Made by a program: the position numbers and the translations under genes | The notes under the pieces: generated by a model | Databases searched by the model: none | What the model was told of the DNA's origin: nothing | Seen by the model: only the letters and a program-made list of their open reading frames with translations | Shown: positions 10,419-19,577 of the stretch, piece by piece | How the letters are laid out: every line of letters begins with the position of its first letter | Numbering within the stretch: position 1 is the stretch's first letter | Source: an uncultured Alphaproteobacteria bacterium | Lineage (GTDB): Bacteria; Pseudomonadota; Alphaproteobacteria; HIMB59; GCA-002718135 | Direction of reading: 5' to 3' | Assembly (NCBI GenBank): GCA_902521325.1 | Contig: CABYRE010000006.1 | Coordinates: 1 to 64,000 of the forward strand | Length of the DNA stretch: 64,000 bases

Positions 10419-11123
10419 ATGAAGCAAGAATTCATACATAAGGTCAGTATGGACAATATATTATTAGGCCCATCAATATCAAAACACGATAAGCCTAAGA
10501 AATTAATGGTAATGCTTCATGGTTATGGTGACAATGCTGCTAATTTTATTCATTTAGCAGAACCTTTAGACCTAGATGAATGGGAAATGCACTATGTAGC
10601 TTTAAATGCACCAAGTATTATGCCTGGCAATCCAATGGGTTATCAATGGTTTGATTTATACCTGAATGGCGTTTATATTTCTGATGTTGGTCCAAAAGAA
10701 TTTGAAAATGTTAGAAATTTAATAAATGAAAATGTTAAAAAAATTTCTAATACGATATCTCTTCTTACAAATGATTTAAATATTGAGATGAGTGATTGTT
10801 TTGTTATGGGCTTTTCCCAAGGAGGAATAATGGCGTTTGAATTAGGTCAATCTCTTAATCAAAAATTAGCTGGTATAGCAATTATCTCTTCAAGAATAAT
10901 TTCAAGAGAATTTGTTCCTAAAAATTCATTTTTAGAAACACCAATATTTATTTCACATGGCGAACTAGATAATGTATTGCCTGTTTCAAATTTTAATCAA
11001 TCAGTTGAAATTCTAAAAAATTATAATTTCAAATTTGAATCTTACCTTTTGCCAAATGATGAGCATACTATGTCCCAAGAAACAATAACTTTATTCCAAA
11101 ATTTTATTAAAAAAAATATTTAA
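10419..11123 (+). CDS. Phospholipase/carboxylesterase family serine hydrolase
   Basis: MVMLHGYGDNAANF, GFSQGG, HGELDNVLP, DEHT. Confidence 0.88.
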   Translation: MKQEFIHKVSMDNILLGPSISKHDKPKKLMVMLHGYGDNAANFIHLAEPLDLDEWEMHYVALNAPSIMPGNPMGYQWFDLYLNGVYISDVGPKEFENVRNLINENVKKISNTISLLTNDLNIEMSDCFVMGFSQGGIMAFELGQSLNQKLAGIAIISSRIISREFVPKNSFLETPIFISHGELDNVLPVSNFNQSVEILKNYNFKFESYLLPNDEHTMSQETITLFQNFIKKNI

Positions 11124-11187
11124 AGTAATCGAATCTTAATATTATATTACTATCTGAATAATATGACTTGGGTGAGTAAAAAATAAT

Positions 11188-11742
11188 ATGAGTACTGCAG
11201 AAAATCCGGCTTTGGTTCTTAATGCTGATTTTCGGCCACTGTCCTATTACCCACTTTCCTTATGCTCATGGCAAGATGCCATTAAAGCGGTTTTTCTTGA
11301 AAGAGTTTCAGTGATTGAAAATTATGAGCATGAAGTTCATTCTCCAAATCTAACTTTTAAGTTACCAAGTGTAATTGCACTTAAAGATTATGTAACACCT
11401 CAAAGAAGACCTGCGTTCACTCGTTTTAATGTATTTTTAAGAGATAATTTTACTTGCCAGTATTGCACTAATCGTTTCCCTGCTAATGAACTAACATTTG
11501 ATCACCTAGTACCTAAATGCTTAAATGGTAAAACTACATGGGAGAACGTAGTTTCTGCTTGTACGTCCTGTAATTTAAAAAAGGGGAGAAAATTAATTCA
11601 CAATACAGATATGAAACTTTTTAAAAAACCTCTTCGACCATCATCAATTCAATTACAAAATAATGGTAGGAATTTTCCACCAAATTTTTTGCATGAAACT
11701 TGGAGAGACTATTTATACTGGGATACAGAATTAGAAAATTAA
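11188..11742 (+). CDS. HNH endonuclease family protein
   Basis: CQYCTNRF...LTFDHLVPKCLNG...NVVSACTSCNLKKG. Confidence 0.9.
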   Translation: MSTAENPALVLNADFRPLSYYPLSLCSWQDAIKAVFLERVSVIENYEHEVHSPNLTFKLPSVIALKDYVTPQRRPAFTRFNVFLRDNFTCQYCTNRFPANELTFDHLVPKCLNGKTTWENVVSACTSCNLKKGRKLIHNTDMKLFKKPLRPSSIQLQNNGRNFPPNFLHETWRDYLYWDTELEN

Positions 11743-12308
11743 ATTTTTTTTGATATCGCGATTGCTGTTTTACATCCGATCTCTATTACTTTTGACATAA
11801 TTTTATATCCAGGTGCATTTTCAGCATCATGTTCTATTCCAATATCATGATGTTCAAGCTCATCATCTCTAAATTTGGAAATTGTTTTTTTCAAATCTTT
11901 GTGATCATCTCCTAAGAGTTCCAATTGTTCTTGATAATGTTCACCAATAACTTTTTCGACAGCAACTGTACATGCCATCGCAGCTTTTTCACCCATTAAG
12001 GCAGTGGATGCGCCAAGCGCATAACCCGCAACATTCCACAAAGGAAGAAGAGCAGTTGGTCTAACTTTATGTTCCAATATTAATTCATTAAATTTATCAA
12101 TATGCTCTTGTTCTTGGTCAGCCATATGCTGAATGGTTTTTCCAAGCTTTGAGCTTTTCCCAAAAATTGCTATTTGGCCATTATATATTTTAGTTGCGCC
12201 ATATTCACCGGCGTGATCGACTCTTATGATTTCTTCTAAAACTTCTCTATGAGTTATTTTACTTGATGAAGAATTTTTTTTAGATGTTTTTTTCTTTTTT
12301 AAAGCCAT
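11739..12308 (-). CDS. coq7: Demethoxyubiquinone hydroxylase (COQ7)
   Basis: VDHAGEYGA, DQEQEHIDKFNEL, GEHYQEQL, DDELEHHDIG di-iron motifs; start set to MALKKKK. Confidence 0.93.
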   Translation of the reverse strand: MALKKKKTSKKNSSSSKITHREVLEEIIRVDHAGEYGATKIYNGQIAIFGKSSKLGKTIQHMADQEQEHIDKFNELILEHKVRPTALLPLWNVAGYALGASTALMGEKAAMACTVAVEKVIGEHYQEQLELLGDDHKDLKKTISKFRDDELEHHDIGIEHDAENAPGYKIMSKVIEIGCKTAIAISKKI

Positions 12309-12774
12309 TGTTTCTATACAAATAAATAGCATTAAAAATAAAAATAACTAGTAAAACAAGTGTATTAATTGAAGCAGCAGAAATTCCAAACAAACTCCAA
12401 ATTACTTCATCACAACTGATCACTTGCTTTGATAATATCTGGGCTTTTAGGTCGGAAACACTCTCACTGCTTGTTAGCATTGCTGAACAACCCGCTGGTC
12501 CTTTTAGAATTTTATTTTCAACTCCAACATGCCATATAGAATAAAAAAGTCCATATACTGATGCAAATTGAATTACTAAATAAAGCCAGATTTTATATAA
12601 ATTTTTCAAAAAAAATATGAAAACTAAACATATTAAAATTAAATAATATGGATGTCTTTGCTTTAAACATAATTCACAAGGCTGAAGATTAAAAAAATAT
12701 TCCGCAACTAAAGCTGATGATATTGAGATGAACGAAATTACAAATAGAAGCTTGGTCCAATTACGAATTATCAT
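12280..12774 (-). CDS. dsbB: Disulfide bond formation protein DsbB
   Basis: Four TM segments, PCELCLKQRHPYY and distal cysteines (AGCSAML, VISCDEV). Confidence 0.88.
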   Translation of the reverse strand: MIIRNWTKLLFVISFISISSALVAEYFFNLQPCELCLKQRHPYYLILICLVFIFFLKNLYKIWLYLVIQFASVYGLFYSIWHVGVENKILKGPAGCSAMLTSSESVSDLKAQILSKQVISCDEVIWSLFGISAASINTLVLLVIFIFNAIYLYRNNGFKKEKNI

Positions 12775-13361
12775 ATAAATCTAATTATAAATACACTTCC
12801 GAGAAGTAAAATAAAAAAAACAATAGTTAAAATATTAAAATATTTATCAATAATTAACTTAATTTTTTCACCAAAAAAATACAGAAGTATTGCTATTAAA
12901 TAAAATCTTAATCCTCGTCCAATAACAGAAATAATAATAAATAAAAAAATATTTAGTCCAAATACACCACTTGCAATTGTAATAAACTTATATGGAAAAG
13001 GTGTTATACCGGCGCCCAAAACAATTAAAATACCAAATTCTTTGTAGTAATTTTCAAAAACACTAAAGGAATTTTCTAAATGATAAAACTCAACAATATA
13101 AATTCCAACTGAATTATAAAAATAATATCCTATTGCATACCCTAGTATTCCACCAAAAACAGAAAAGATGGTGCAGATAAATGCATAAAATAAAGCCCTT
13201 GCTTTAGAAGCTAAAGCCATTGGTATGAGAAGTATATCAGGCGGAATTGGAAAAAACGAACTCTCTACAAACGCAATTAAACTTAAATACCACTTTGAAT
13301 TTTTATTCTCAGCCTTTTTTAATGTCCAATTATATATATTTCTAAGAAAATTCATTGCCAT
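12771..13361 (-). CDS. YqaA/DedA-like SNARE-associated membrane protein
   Basis: FVESSFFPIPPDILLIPMALA, GAGITPFPYKFITIASG; ORF-track start lies inside the tRNA, so start moved to MAMNFLRN. Confidence 0.85.
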   Translation of the reverse strand: MAMNFLRNIYNWTLKKAENKNSKWYLSLIAFVESSFFPIPPDILLIPMALASKARALFYAFICTIFSVFGGILGYAIGYYFYNSVGIYIVEFYHLENSFSVFENYYKEFGILIVLGAGITPFPYKFITIASGVFGLNIFLFIIISVIGRGLRFYLIAILLYFFGEKIKLIIDKYFNILTIVFFILLLGSVFIIRFI

Positions 13362-13367
13362 TAATTT

Positions 13368-13452
13368 TGGTAGGAGTAGAGGGAATCGAACCCACACCAC
13401 CGAAATGACCGGATTTTGAATCCGGCGCGTCTACCAGTTCCGCCATACTCCC
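13368..13452 (-). tRNA. tRNA-Leu(CAA), CCA encoded
   Basis: Reverse strand gggagtatggcggaactggtagacgcgccggattcaaaatccgg...ggttcgattccctctactcctacca; acceptor GGGAGTA/TACTCCT, anticodon loop TTCAAAA, TTCGA T-loop. Confidence 0.95.
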
Positions 13453-13522
13453 ATATTATTTTTAATCTTACTTGGTTTTTAAATTTTAGTCTATGAAGTT
13501 ATTAGGTTAATTTAAAAAAGTT

Positions 13523-14134
13523 TTATTTTCTATTTAAATTAAATTTAGATGCAACAGTTGTATACTCACTATATCCCATTCTGGCAATATAACGCATTGA
13601 TACACTATCCACTCTATTATTTTTAATAAATTTGTCTTTTATAAAAATACCAATTACTTCGCCGATAATCATTGTTGAAGTTTTTTTTGAATTTGATTTA
13701 AGCTTGATTGTTTTTACTAACTTGCATTCTAAATTTACAGGACTATCCTTAACAGAGGGTACTTTAACAAGTTTTGACTTTTTCTTTTTTAATTTAGATA
13801 AAATAAACTCATCTTCATCTGGTTTAAAATTTCTGGAACTATTATTCATTTGAATTCGTGTTGCTGATGTAGCAAAATTTACTACAAACTCTTTTGTAGA
13901 CAAAATATTTGATAAAGAATCTTTATATTTACTATGAGCGGTGCCTCCATTTGAACAAAACATAATTTGTGGTGGATCATCAGCCACAGAATTAAAATAT
14001 GAATAAGGAGCTATATTGGATACCCCATTTTTGCTTATTGAAGATATCCATCCAATAGGTCTTGGAAAAACTAATGATTTGAAAGGATCTATTTCGAAAG
14101 GTATCCCTTTTTTGGGCTCATAAAACATATTCAA
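13523..14134 (-). CDS. Flavin reductase-like (FMN-binding split barrel) family protein
   Basis: FPRPIGWISSISKNGVSNIAPYSYFNSVADDPPQIMF motif. Confidence 0.88.
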   Translation of the reverse strand: MNMFYEPKKGIPFEIDPFKSLVFPRPIGWISSISKNGVSNIAPYSYFNSVADDPPQIMFCSNGGTAHSKYKDSLSNILSTKEFVVNFATSATRIQMNNSSRNFKPDEDEFILSKLKKKKSKLVKVPSVKDSPVNLECKLVKTIKLKSNSKKTSTMIIGEVIGIFIKDKFIKNNRVDSVSMRYIARMGYSEYTTVASKFNLNRK

Positions 14135-14137
14135 TTT

Positions 14138-14551
14138 TCATGAATAAGAATTTGCATACTCTTTTATTTTTTCTAACATTGAATAAACTCCGTTTCTTCT
14201 TCCAGGAGTTAATAGAGTATCAAGTTCTAAAATATTTAACATATTAAAATCTGAACCCTTAATTTCAGAGGGTTTTCTATCACCATAAATATCACAGAGA
14301 ATAGTTACCATGCCTTTTGATATAAATGCATCAGAGTCGTAATAAAAGGAAAGTTTATCCTCATTTAATTTTGGAACTAACCAAACTTGTGCCTGACATC
14401 CTGAAACTTTAAAAGTCTCATTTCTATATTCTTCTGGAAAGATTTTAGCTTTTTTTGCTTGATCAATTAAAAATTTATACTTATCCATTCCATCATCGAA
14501 TAAATCTAGACTTTCTTTATAATAATTAATTTTTTCTTCTATTGTTTTCAT
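14138..14551 (-). CDS. sufE: SufE family cysteine desulfuration protein
   Basis: YRNETFKVSGCQAQVWLVP active-site Cys region. Confidence 0.9.
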   Translation of the reverse strand: MKTIEEKINYYKESLDLFDDGMDKYKFLIDQAKKAKIFPEEYRNETFKVSGCQAQVWLVPKLNEDKLSFYYDSDAFISKGMVTILCDIYGDRKPSEIKGSDFNMLNILELDTLLTPGRRNGVYSMLEKIKEYANSYS

Positions 14552-15597
14552 GACATAAATTTTCTTAACACATTAGCAGAATCTTCGGGCAATACATCCA
14601 TAATAAAAACACCTGCCATCGATTCTGAGCCTGCTAAAATTTTTGGTTTATCTCCATGTCGTAAGGGTGGATAAAATTCGACATGAAAATGAAAATTATT
14701 GTCATTTAATTCAGGAGATGCATGCAGTCCCATTATATAAGGACATTTTTTATTTAGAAAGGTATCGTATCCTTTTACAACTTTCTGAATACATTTTGAA
14801 AAATCTTCAATCTGATTATCACTAAATTTCCAAGGACCCTCAATCTTATTTTTGGGAATTATCCATACTTCATAAGCATATCTTGCAAAAGGCGGTATAG
14901 CGGCAACAAAATTTTCATTTTGATAAACATAATATTTTTCCTCTAGCTGCTTCATAATATTAATTAAAAAGTTTTCTTTTTTAAATGCTCTTATTTCTTT
15001 TTCAATTACAGGAGGAATAAAAGGATAAGCATAAATTTGACCATGAGGATGATGAAGAGTAACACCGCATTCCTCCCCTCTATTTTCAAAAGGTAGTACA
15101 TATTTAACATGTGTATTTTTTTGTAATTCCTTATACCTATCTATCCAAACCTTAGTTAATAATTCTATTCTGCTTAAAGGCATTTCTGAGATTGTATCTA
15201 AATGTTCAGGAGAGTATACTACTACTTCACACTCTCCTATTGAGGGTTTACTCAAAATATTTTCTAAATGAATATTTTCTCCCATTGAGTTAAAACTTGC
15301 CCATCGATTTGGAAAGACTGCAACTTCAAAGTTTTTAAAAGGTATTTCTGTCGGATAATTTAGATTTCCACCAGGACATAATGGGCAATACTCTTTAGGT
15401 GGAAAAAATGTTCTCTCTTTTCTTCCAGCTGAGTATGTTACCCATTCTTCTCTTGAAGGATTCCACCTCATATGTGGTTTAGGAATATCGTTTACATCAA
15501 GTTCTTGAGAAGGAGTTTCAGTGTGTTCTTGATAACCATAAAGAAGAAGTTCTTTGTTATCATTTCTAGTAAAGGTTCTTTTATGTATTTGATGCAT
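14548..15597 (-). CDS. galT: Galactose-1-phosphate uridylyltransferase
   Basis: ENRGEECGVTLHHPHGQIYAYPFIPP (HPHGQ catalytic motif), CPLCPG zinc site. Confidence 0.93.
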   Translation of the reverse strand: MHQIHKRTFTRNDNKELLLYGYQEHTETPSQELDVNDIPKPHMRWNPSREEWVTYSAGRKERTFFPPKEYCPLCPGGNLNYPTEIPFKNFEVAVFPNRWASFNSMGENIHLENILSKPSIGECEVVVYSPEHLDTISEMPLSRIELLTKVWIDRYKELQKNTHVKYVLPFENRGEECGVTLHHPHGQIYAYPFIPPVIEKEIRAFKKENFLINIMKQLEEKYYVYQNENFVAAIPPFARYAYEVWIIPKNKIEGPWKFSDNQIEDFSKCIQKVVKGYDTFLNKKCPYIMGLHASPELNDNNFHFHVEFYPPLRHGDKPKILAGSESMAGVFIMDVLPEDSANVLRKFMS

Positions 15598-16564
15598 TAA
15601 TTTTTTCTTCCCATTTTATCGATGAATTAATTATTTCTCTAAGATCATTATACTTTGGTTGCCATTTAAAATAATTTAATAATTTAGAAGTATCTGCAAT
15701 TAATTTTTCAACATCTCCTTCTCTCCTATTAGAAAATTTATAAGTAATTTTATTTTGACAGATGCTGTTTGCAGTTTTTACAACATCTAAGACGCTAAAT
15801 CCATTTCCATAACCACAATTAAATAAATTTGATTCTAAATTTTTTAAAAGATATTTTGATACTTCTAAGTGAATATCAGCAAGATCTGATACATGGATGT
15901 AATCCCTAATGGCAGTCCCATCTGGAGTATTATAATTATTGCCAAATATTTCAATTAGATCTCTTTTTCCTACTACAACTTCTGATATTTTTTTTATTAA
16001 ATGAGTTGATTTTTTTGAAATTTGTCCTGATCTTAGTTTTTTATCAGCTCCAGCAACATTAAAGTATCTTAAAATAATATACTGAAATTTATCTTTATTA
16101 TCAAACAAAAATTTTTCTGTTTTAATTTTAGATTCCGCATATGGATTTTGTGGATTTAAATTAGTATGCTCATCAATTAACTTATCTTCACATACTAACC
16201 CATAAGCCGCTGCAGTAGATGAAAAAACTATTTTAGTTAAACCATTTTTTTTGCAAATATTAAAAAGTTTTATTGAATTATTAGTATTGTTTTCAAAATA
16301 TTTCTCTGGCTGATTAACTGATTCTTCAACTTGTATAAATCCTGCAAAATGCATAAGTAAATCGAAATTATTAGATTGTATAAGATTAGAAATTACTTCT
16401 TCATTATTAATATTACAATTAGTAAATTTTGCACTCTTTGGAATTAATATTTCATTTCCAGTCGACAAATTATCAATAATATGAACTTTATGACCGTCAT
16501 CAAGAAGTGACAAAGCTGCATGGCTTCCAATATAACCTGCTCCACCTGTAAGAAGAATATTCAT
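15581..16564 (-). CDS. galE: UDP-glucose 4-epimerase
   Basis: TGGAGYIGSH, SSTAAAYG, NPYAESK, LRYFNVAGA, IRDYIHVSDLA. Confidence 0.93.
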   Translation of the reverse strand: MNILLTGGAGYIGSHAALSLLDDGHKVHIIDNLSTGNEILIPKSAKFTNCNINNEEVISNLIQSNNFDLLMHFAGFIQVEESVNQPEKYFENNTNNSIKLFNICKKNGLTKIVFSSTAAAYGLVCEDKLIDEHTNLNPQNPYAESKIKTEKFLFDNKDKFQYIILRYFNVAGADKKLRSGQISKKSTHLIKKISEVVVGKRDLIEIFGNNYNTPDGTAIRDYIHVSDLADIHLEVSKYLLKNLESNLFNCGYGNGFSVLDVVKTANSICQNKITYKFSNRREGDVEKLIADTSKLLNYFKWQPKYNDLREIINSSIKWEEKINASNT

Positions 16565-16610
16565 TATTTTGTTTCTTAATAAAGTAATTTAAAATAAATT
16601 AGTATAATTT

Positions 16611-18695
16611 ATGTCTATTAATTTAGAATTAGAAAAAAAAATATTAAACCTTATTAAATCTTTTAACCAGAATTTATTTGACGAGGTTATAAAAGATGCA
16701 AGTGATTTATATAAAGAAATAAATAATATATCTGTTATACCAAATTTGATAGGTGCCTCGTATGCAGGTAAAAATAATCATGAAAATGCAGTAATATATT
16801 ATAAAAAGGCATTAGCAATAGATCATAACAATACGGAAATATTAAATAATCTTGCTAAAAGTCTCCTAGCGATTAATCTTTATGATGAAGCAATTGATAA
16901 GTTACAGAAATCGATAATTTTAGATGATAAAAATTATGATACTTATTTTAATTTAGGAATTATTAATTTTAATAAAGGTGAATATGATGAGTCCTTAAAA
17001 AATTACAAACATGCTATAAAACTCAATAATCAGATTGATAAAATACATTACAATATGGCAATTACACTTTCAAAAAAAGGTAATAATAAAAAGGCTATAA
17101 ATTTTTTTCTTAAAACCCTAAGGTTAAATCCGAGACATATTAAAGCATTAAACAACATTGGTTTGCTTTACATTGATAATAATAATTATGAACTTGCATT
17201 TAATTATTTGAAAAAAGCTATTGATTTAAATCCAGTATATTCAAAAGCCTATAACAATCTAGGGGCATTATATTTTCAAATTAAAGATTACAAACAAGCT
17301 CTGTATTGCTTTGATAAAGCATTTAAATTAGATAAAAATCTTTTAAGTGCAGGAGTTCAAAAATATTTTTTAAAAAGGCTTTCTTGTGATTGGTCTGATG
17401 AAAAAGATTTAAAATCACTTTTAATTAAAACAACAAATTCTGATGAATTTGTATCTCCATGGTTTTGTTTATCTATGGAAGATAATATTAATAACCACTA
17501 TTTAAGAGCAAAAAAATTTTCTAGTAAATTTAAATTAAAAAAAGAAAATCATAATTCGTACTTAAATAAAAAATTAAGAATTGGTTATTATGCAGCAGAT
17601 TTTCATCAACATGCAGGTATGATAAATATGGAAGGTATATTCAAAAATCACAATAAAGATGAATTTGAAATAATTGGTTTTTATTATGGTGATATAAAAA
17701 AAGATGAAACACATTACAGGATAAAAAAGAATTTCAATAAATTTTTTTATGTCAATGATCTTGATGATGAAGAAATTTTGAATTTATCTTTAGAAAATAA
17801 AATTGATATCGCTATTTATAGAGCGGGTTTAACCGTTAATGCTAGAAGTAGTATTTTTAGTAAAAAGATTGCTCCAATTCAGGTAAATTTTCTTGGCTAT
17901 CAAGGAACAACTGGACAGGAAGGTATTGATTACATAGTTGCAGATGAATATGTTATTCCAAAAAACCAAGAAAACTTTTACACTGAAAATATTATATATT
18001 TACCTGGAAGTTATTTTCCAAGAGATAACAATAGAACAATTGGAAAGAAAAAATTTACTAGAAACGAATTAAAAATTTCAGAAAATTCATTTGTCTTCTG
18101 TAATTTTAATAACTCCTACAAAATAACTTTGGAAGAATTTGAAATTTGGATGAAGCTACTTCAAAAAATTGATAACTCAATATTATTGCTTTTAGAAACA
18201 AATGACGAAATGAAAAAAAATTTGTATTTTGAAGCGGAGAAATTCAAAATTAATAATGATAGAATAGTGTTTTTAAAAAAAACAATTTTTGAAGATCATT
18301 TATCAAGACATCATTTAGCTGATCTTTTTTTAGATACCTTTAACTATAACGCCCACACAACTGCAGTAGACGCATTATGGACTGGATTACCAATAATAAC
18401 TAAGCCTGGTAACAGTTTTTCATCAAGAGTCTGTGGAAGTCTATTAAAATTTTTTGATTTAGATGAATTGATTCTAAAAAATAAAGATGAGTATTATAAT
18501 AAAGCTTTAGAACTGGCAGAAAACCAACATAAGTTAAAAGCAATAAAAAATAAAATAGTGAAGCATAGGGACTCAAATAAATATTTCGATCCCAAAAACT
18601 ATACTTTAAATTTAGAAAAAGCTTACAAAAAAATTCATGCAATGAGAGTTAATGAAAATAAATTTGAGAATATTCATATTAAAGATATAGAATAA
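16611..18695 (+). CDS. TPR-repeat O-GlcNAc transferase-like (SPINDLY family) glycosyltransferase
   Basis: Multiple N-terminal TPRs; C-terminal GYYAADFHQHAGM, QVNFLGYQGTTG, FCNFNNSYKIT, DLFLDTFNYNAHTTAVDALWTGLPIIT. Confidence 0.92.
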   Translation: MSINLELEKKILNLIKSFNQNLFDEVIKDASDLYKEINNISVIPNLIGASYAGKNNHENAVIYYKKALAIDHNNTEILNNLAKSLLAINLYDEAIDKLQKSIILDDKNYDTYFNLGIINFNKGEYDESLKNYKHAIKLNNQIDKIHYNMAITLSKKGNNKKAINFFLKTLRLNPRHIKALNNIGLLYIDNNNYELAFNYLKKAIDLNPVYSKAYNNLGALYFQIKDYKQALYCFDKAFKLDKNLLSAGVQKYFLKRLSCDWSDEKDLKSLLIKTTNSDEFVSPWFCLSMEDNINNHYLRAKKFSSKFKLKKENHNSYLNKKLRIGYYAADFHQHAGMINMEGIFKNHNKDEFEIIGFYYGDIKKDETHYRIKKNFNKFFYVNDLDDEEILNLSLENKIDIAIYRAGLTVNARSSIFSKKIAPIQVNFLGYQGTTGQEGIDYIVADEYVIPKNQENFYTENIIYLPGSYFPRDNNRTIGKKKFTRNELKISENSFVFCNFNNSYKITLEEFEIWMKLLQKIDNSILLLLETNDEMKKNLYFEAEKFKINNDRIVFLKKTIFEDHLSRHHLADLFLDTFNYNAHTTAVDALWTGLPIITKPGNSFSSRVCGSLLKFFDLDELILKNKDEYYNKALELAENQHKLKAIKNKIVKHRDSNKYFDPKNYTLNLEKAYKKIHAMRVNENKFENIHIKDIE

Positions 18696-18734
18696 AATAT
18701 TCACAAATATTTTAAATATGTTATGCTAACCTTT

Positions 18735-19577
18735 ATGGAATTAATTGATACACATCAGCATCTAATGTACCGTGATCAAGTTGGGTATAGTTGGGCAAAT
18801 GAATTCCCACCAATTGATAAAGGTAATTTTACTTTAGAAGATTATAAAGAACTGACAAAAGACTATGAGATCAAAGGCACACTATTCATGGAAACAGGAG
18901 TAGATGACTCTGATTATAAAAAAGAAACAAAATTCATAAAATCTATAATGGAACAGCCCGGAAGTAATATGAAGGGTTTAATTGTTTCAATAAGACCGGA
19001 AGAGGAAAATGGTTTTGATCAATGGTTGGAAGAAACTATTGATATGAATGTAGTTGGATACAGAAGAATTTTCCACGTAATGCCCGATGAATTTTCACAA
19101 AACACAGTACTAAGAAATAATGTAAAAAAAATTGGGTCAGCTGGGAAACCTTTTGATATTTGTTTTCTGCCAACACAGCTTAAAATTGCAAAAGAATTTG
19201 CAAAAGATTGTGATCAAATGGACTTAGTATTAAATCATTGTGGAGTTCCACCTATTGCATCTGGAGAGATTGATGAATGGGGCAAGGATATTAAATCTCT
19301 TTCTGAACTTCCTAATGTTACTTGTAAATTATCAGGTCTAATGGCCTATTGTGCACCTGGCACTTCCTCTTATGAAACAATAAAGCCATACGTTGATCAT
19401 TCTTTAGAATGTTTTGGTCCCGACAGAATAGTTTGGGGAAGTGATTACCCAGTAGTTAATGCTGGCAAAGGCATTCAAGAGTGGATTAAAGTTACACATA
19501 CTATTCTAGACAATCTTTCAGATGATGAAGCAAGGAAAATTGCAAGCTCTAATGCTGAAAGAATTTATAAGATATAA
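18735..19577 (+). CDS. Amidohydrolase-2 family (COG3618) L-fucono/rhamnono-lactonase-like
   Basis: ELIDTHQHL, VGYRRIFHV, LVLNHCGVP, KLSGLM, RIVWGSDYPV. Confidence 0.8.
   Translation: MELIDTHQHLMYRDQVGYSWANEFPPIDKGNFTLEDYKELTKDYEIKGTLFMETGVDDSDYKKETKFIKSIMEQPGSNMKGLIVSIRPEEENGFDQWLEETIDMNVVGYRRIFHVMPDEFSQNTVLRNNVKKIGSAGKPFDICFLPTQLKIAKEFAKDCDQMDLVLNHCGVPPIASGEIDEWGKDIKSLSELPNVTCKLSGLMAYCAPGTSSYETIKPYVDHSLECFGPDRIVWGSDYPVVNAGKGIQEWIKVTHTILDNLSDDEARKIASSNAERIYKI

Noticed and set aside
11188-11742. HNH endonuclease as part of a restriction or homing system
   Set aside because: No methyltransferase, intron or mobile context nearby
13361-13400. N-terminal extension MVWVRFPLLLPKL of the YqaA-like ORF and the + strand ORF 13225..13419
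   Set aside because: Both translate through or into the tRNA-Leu gene; the true YqaA start is most likely MAMNFLRN and the + ORF is an artefact
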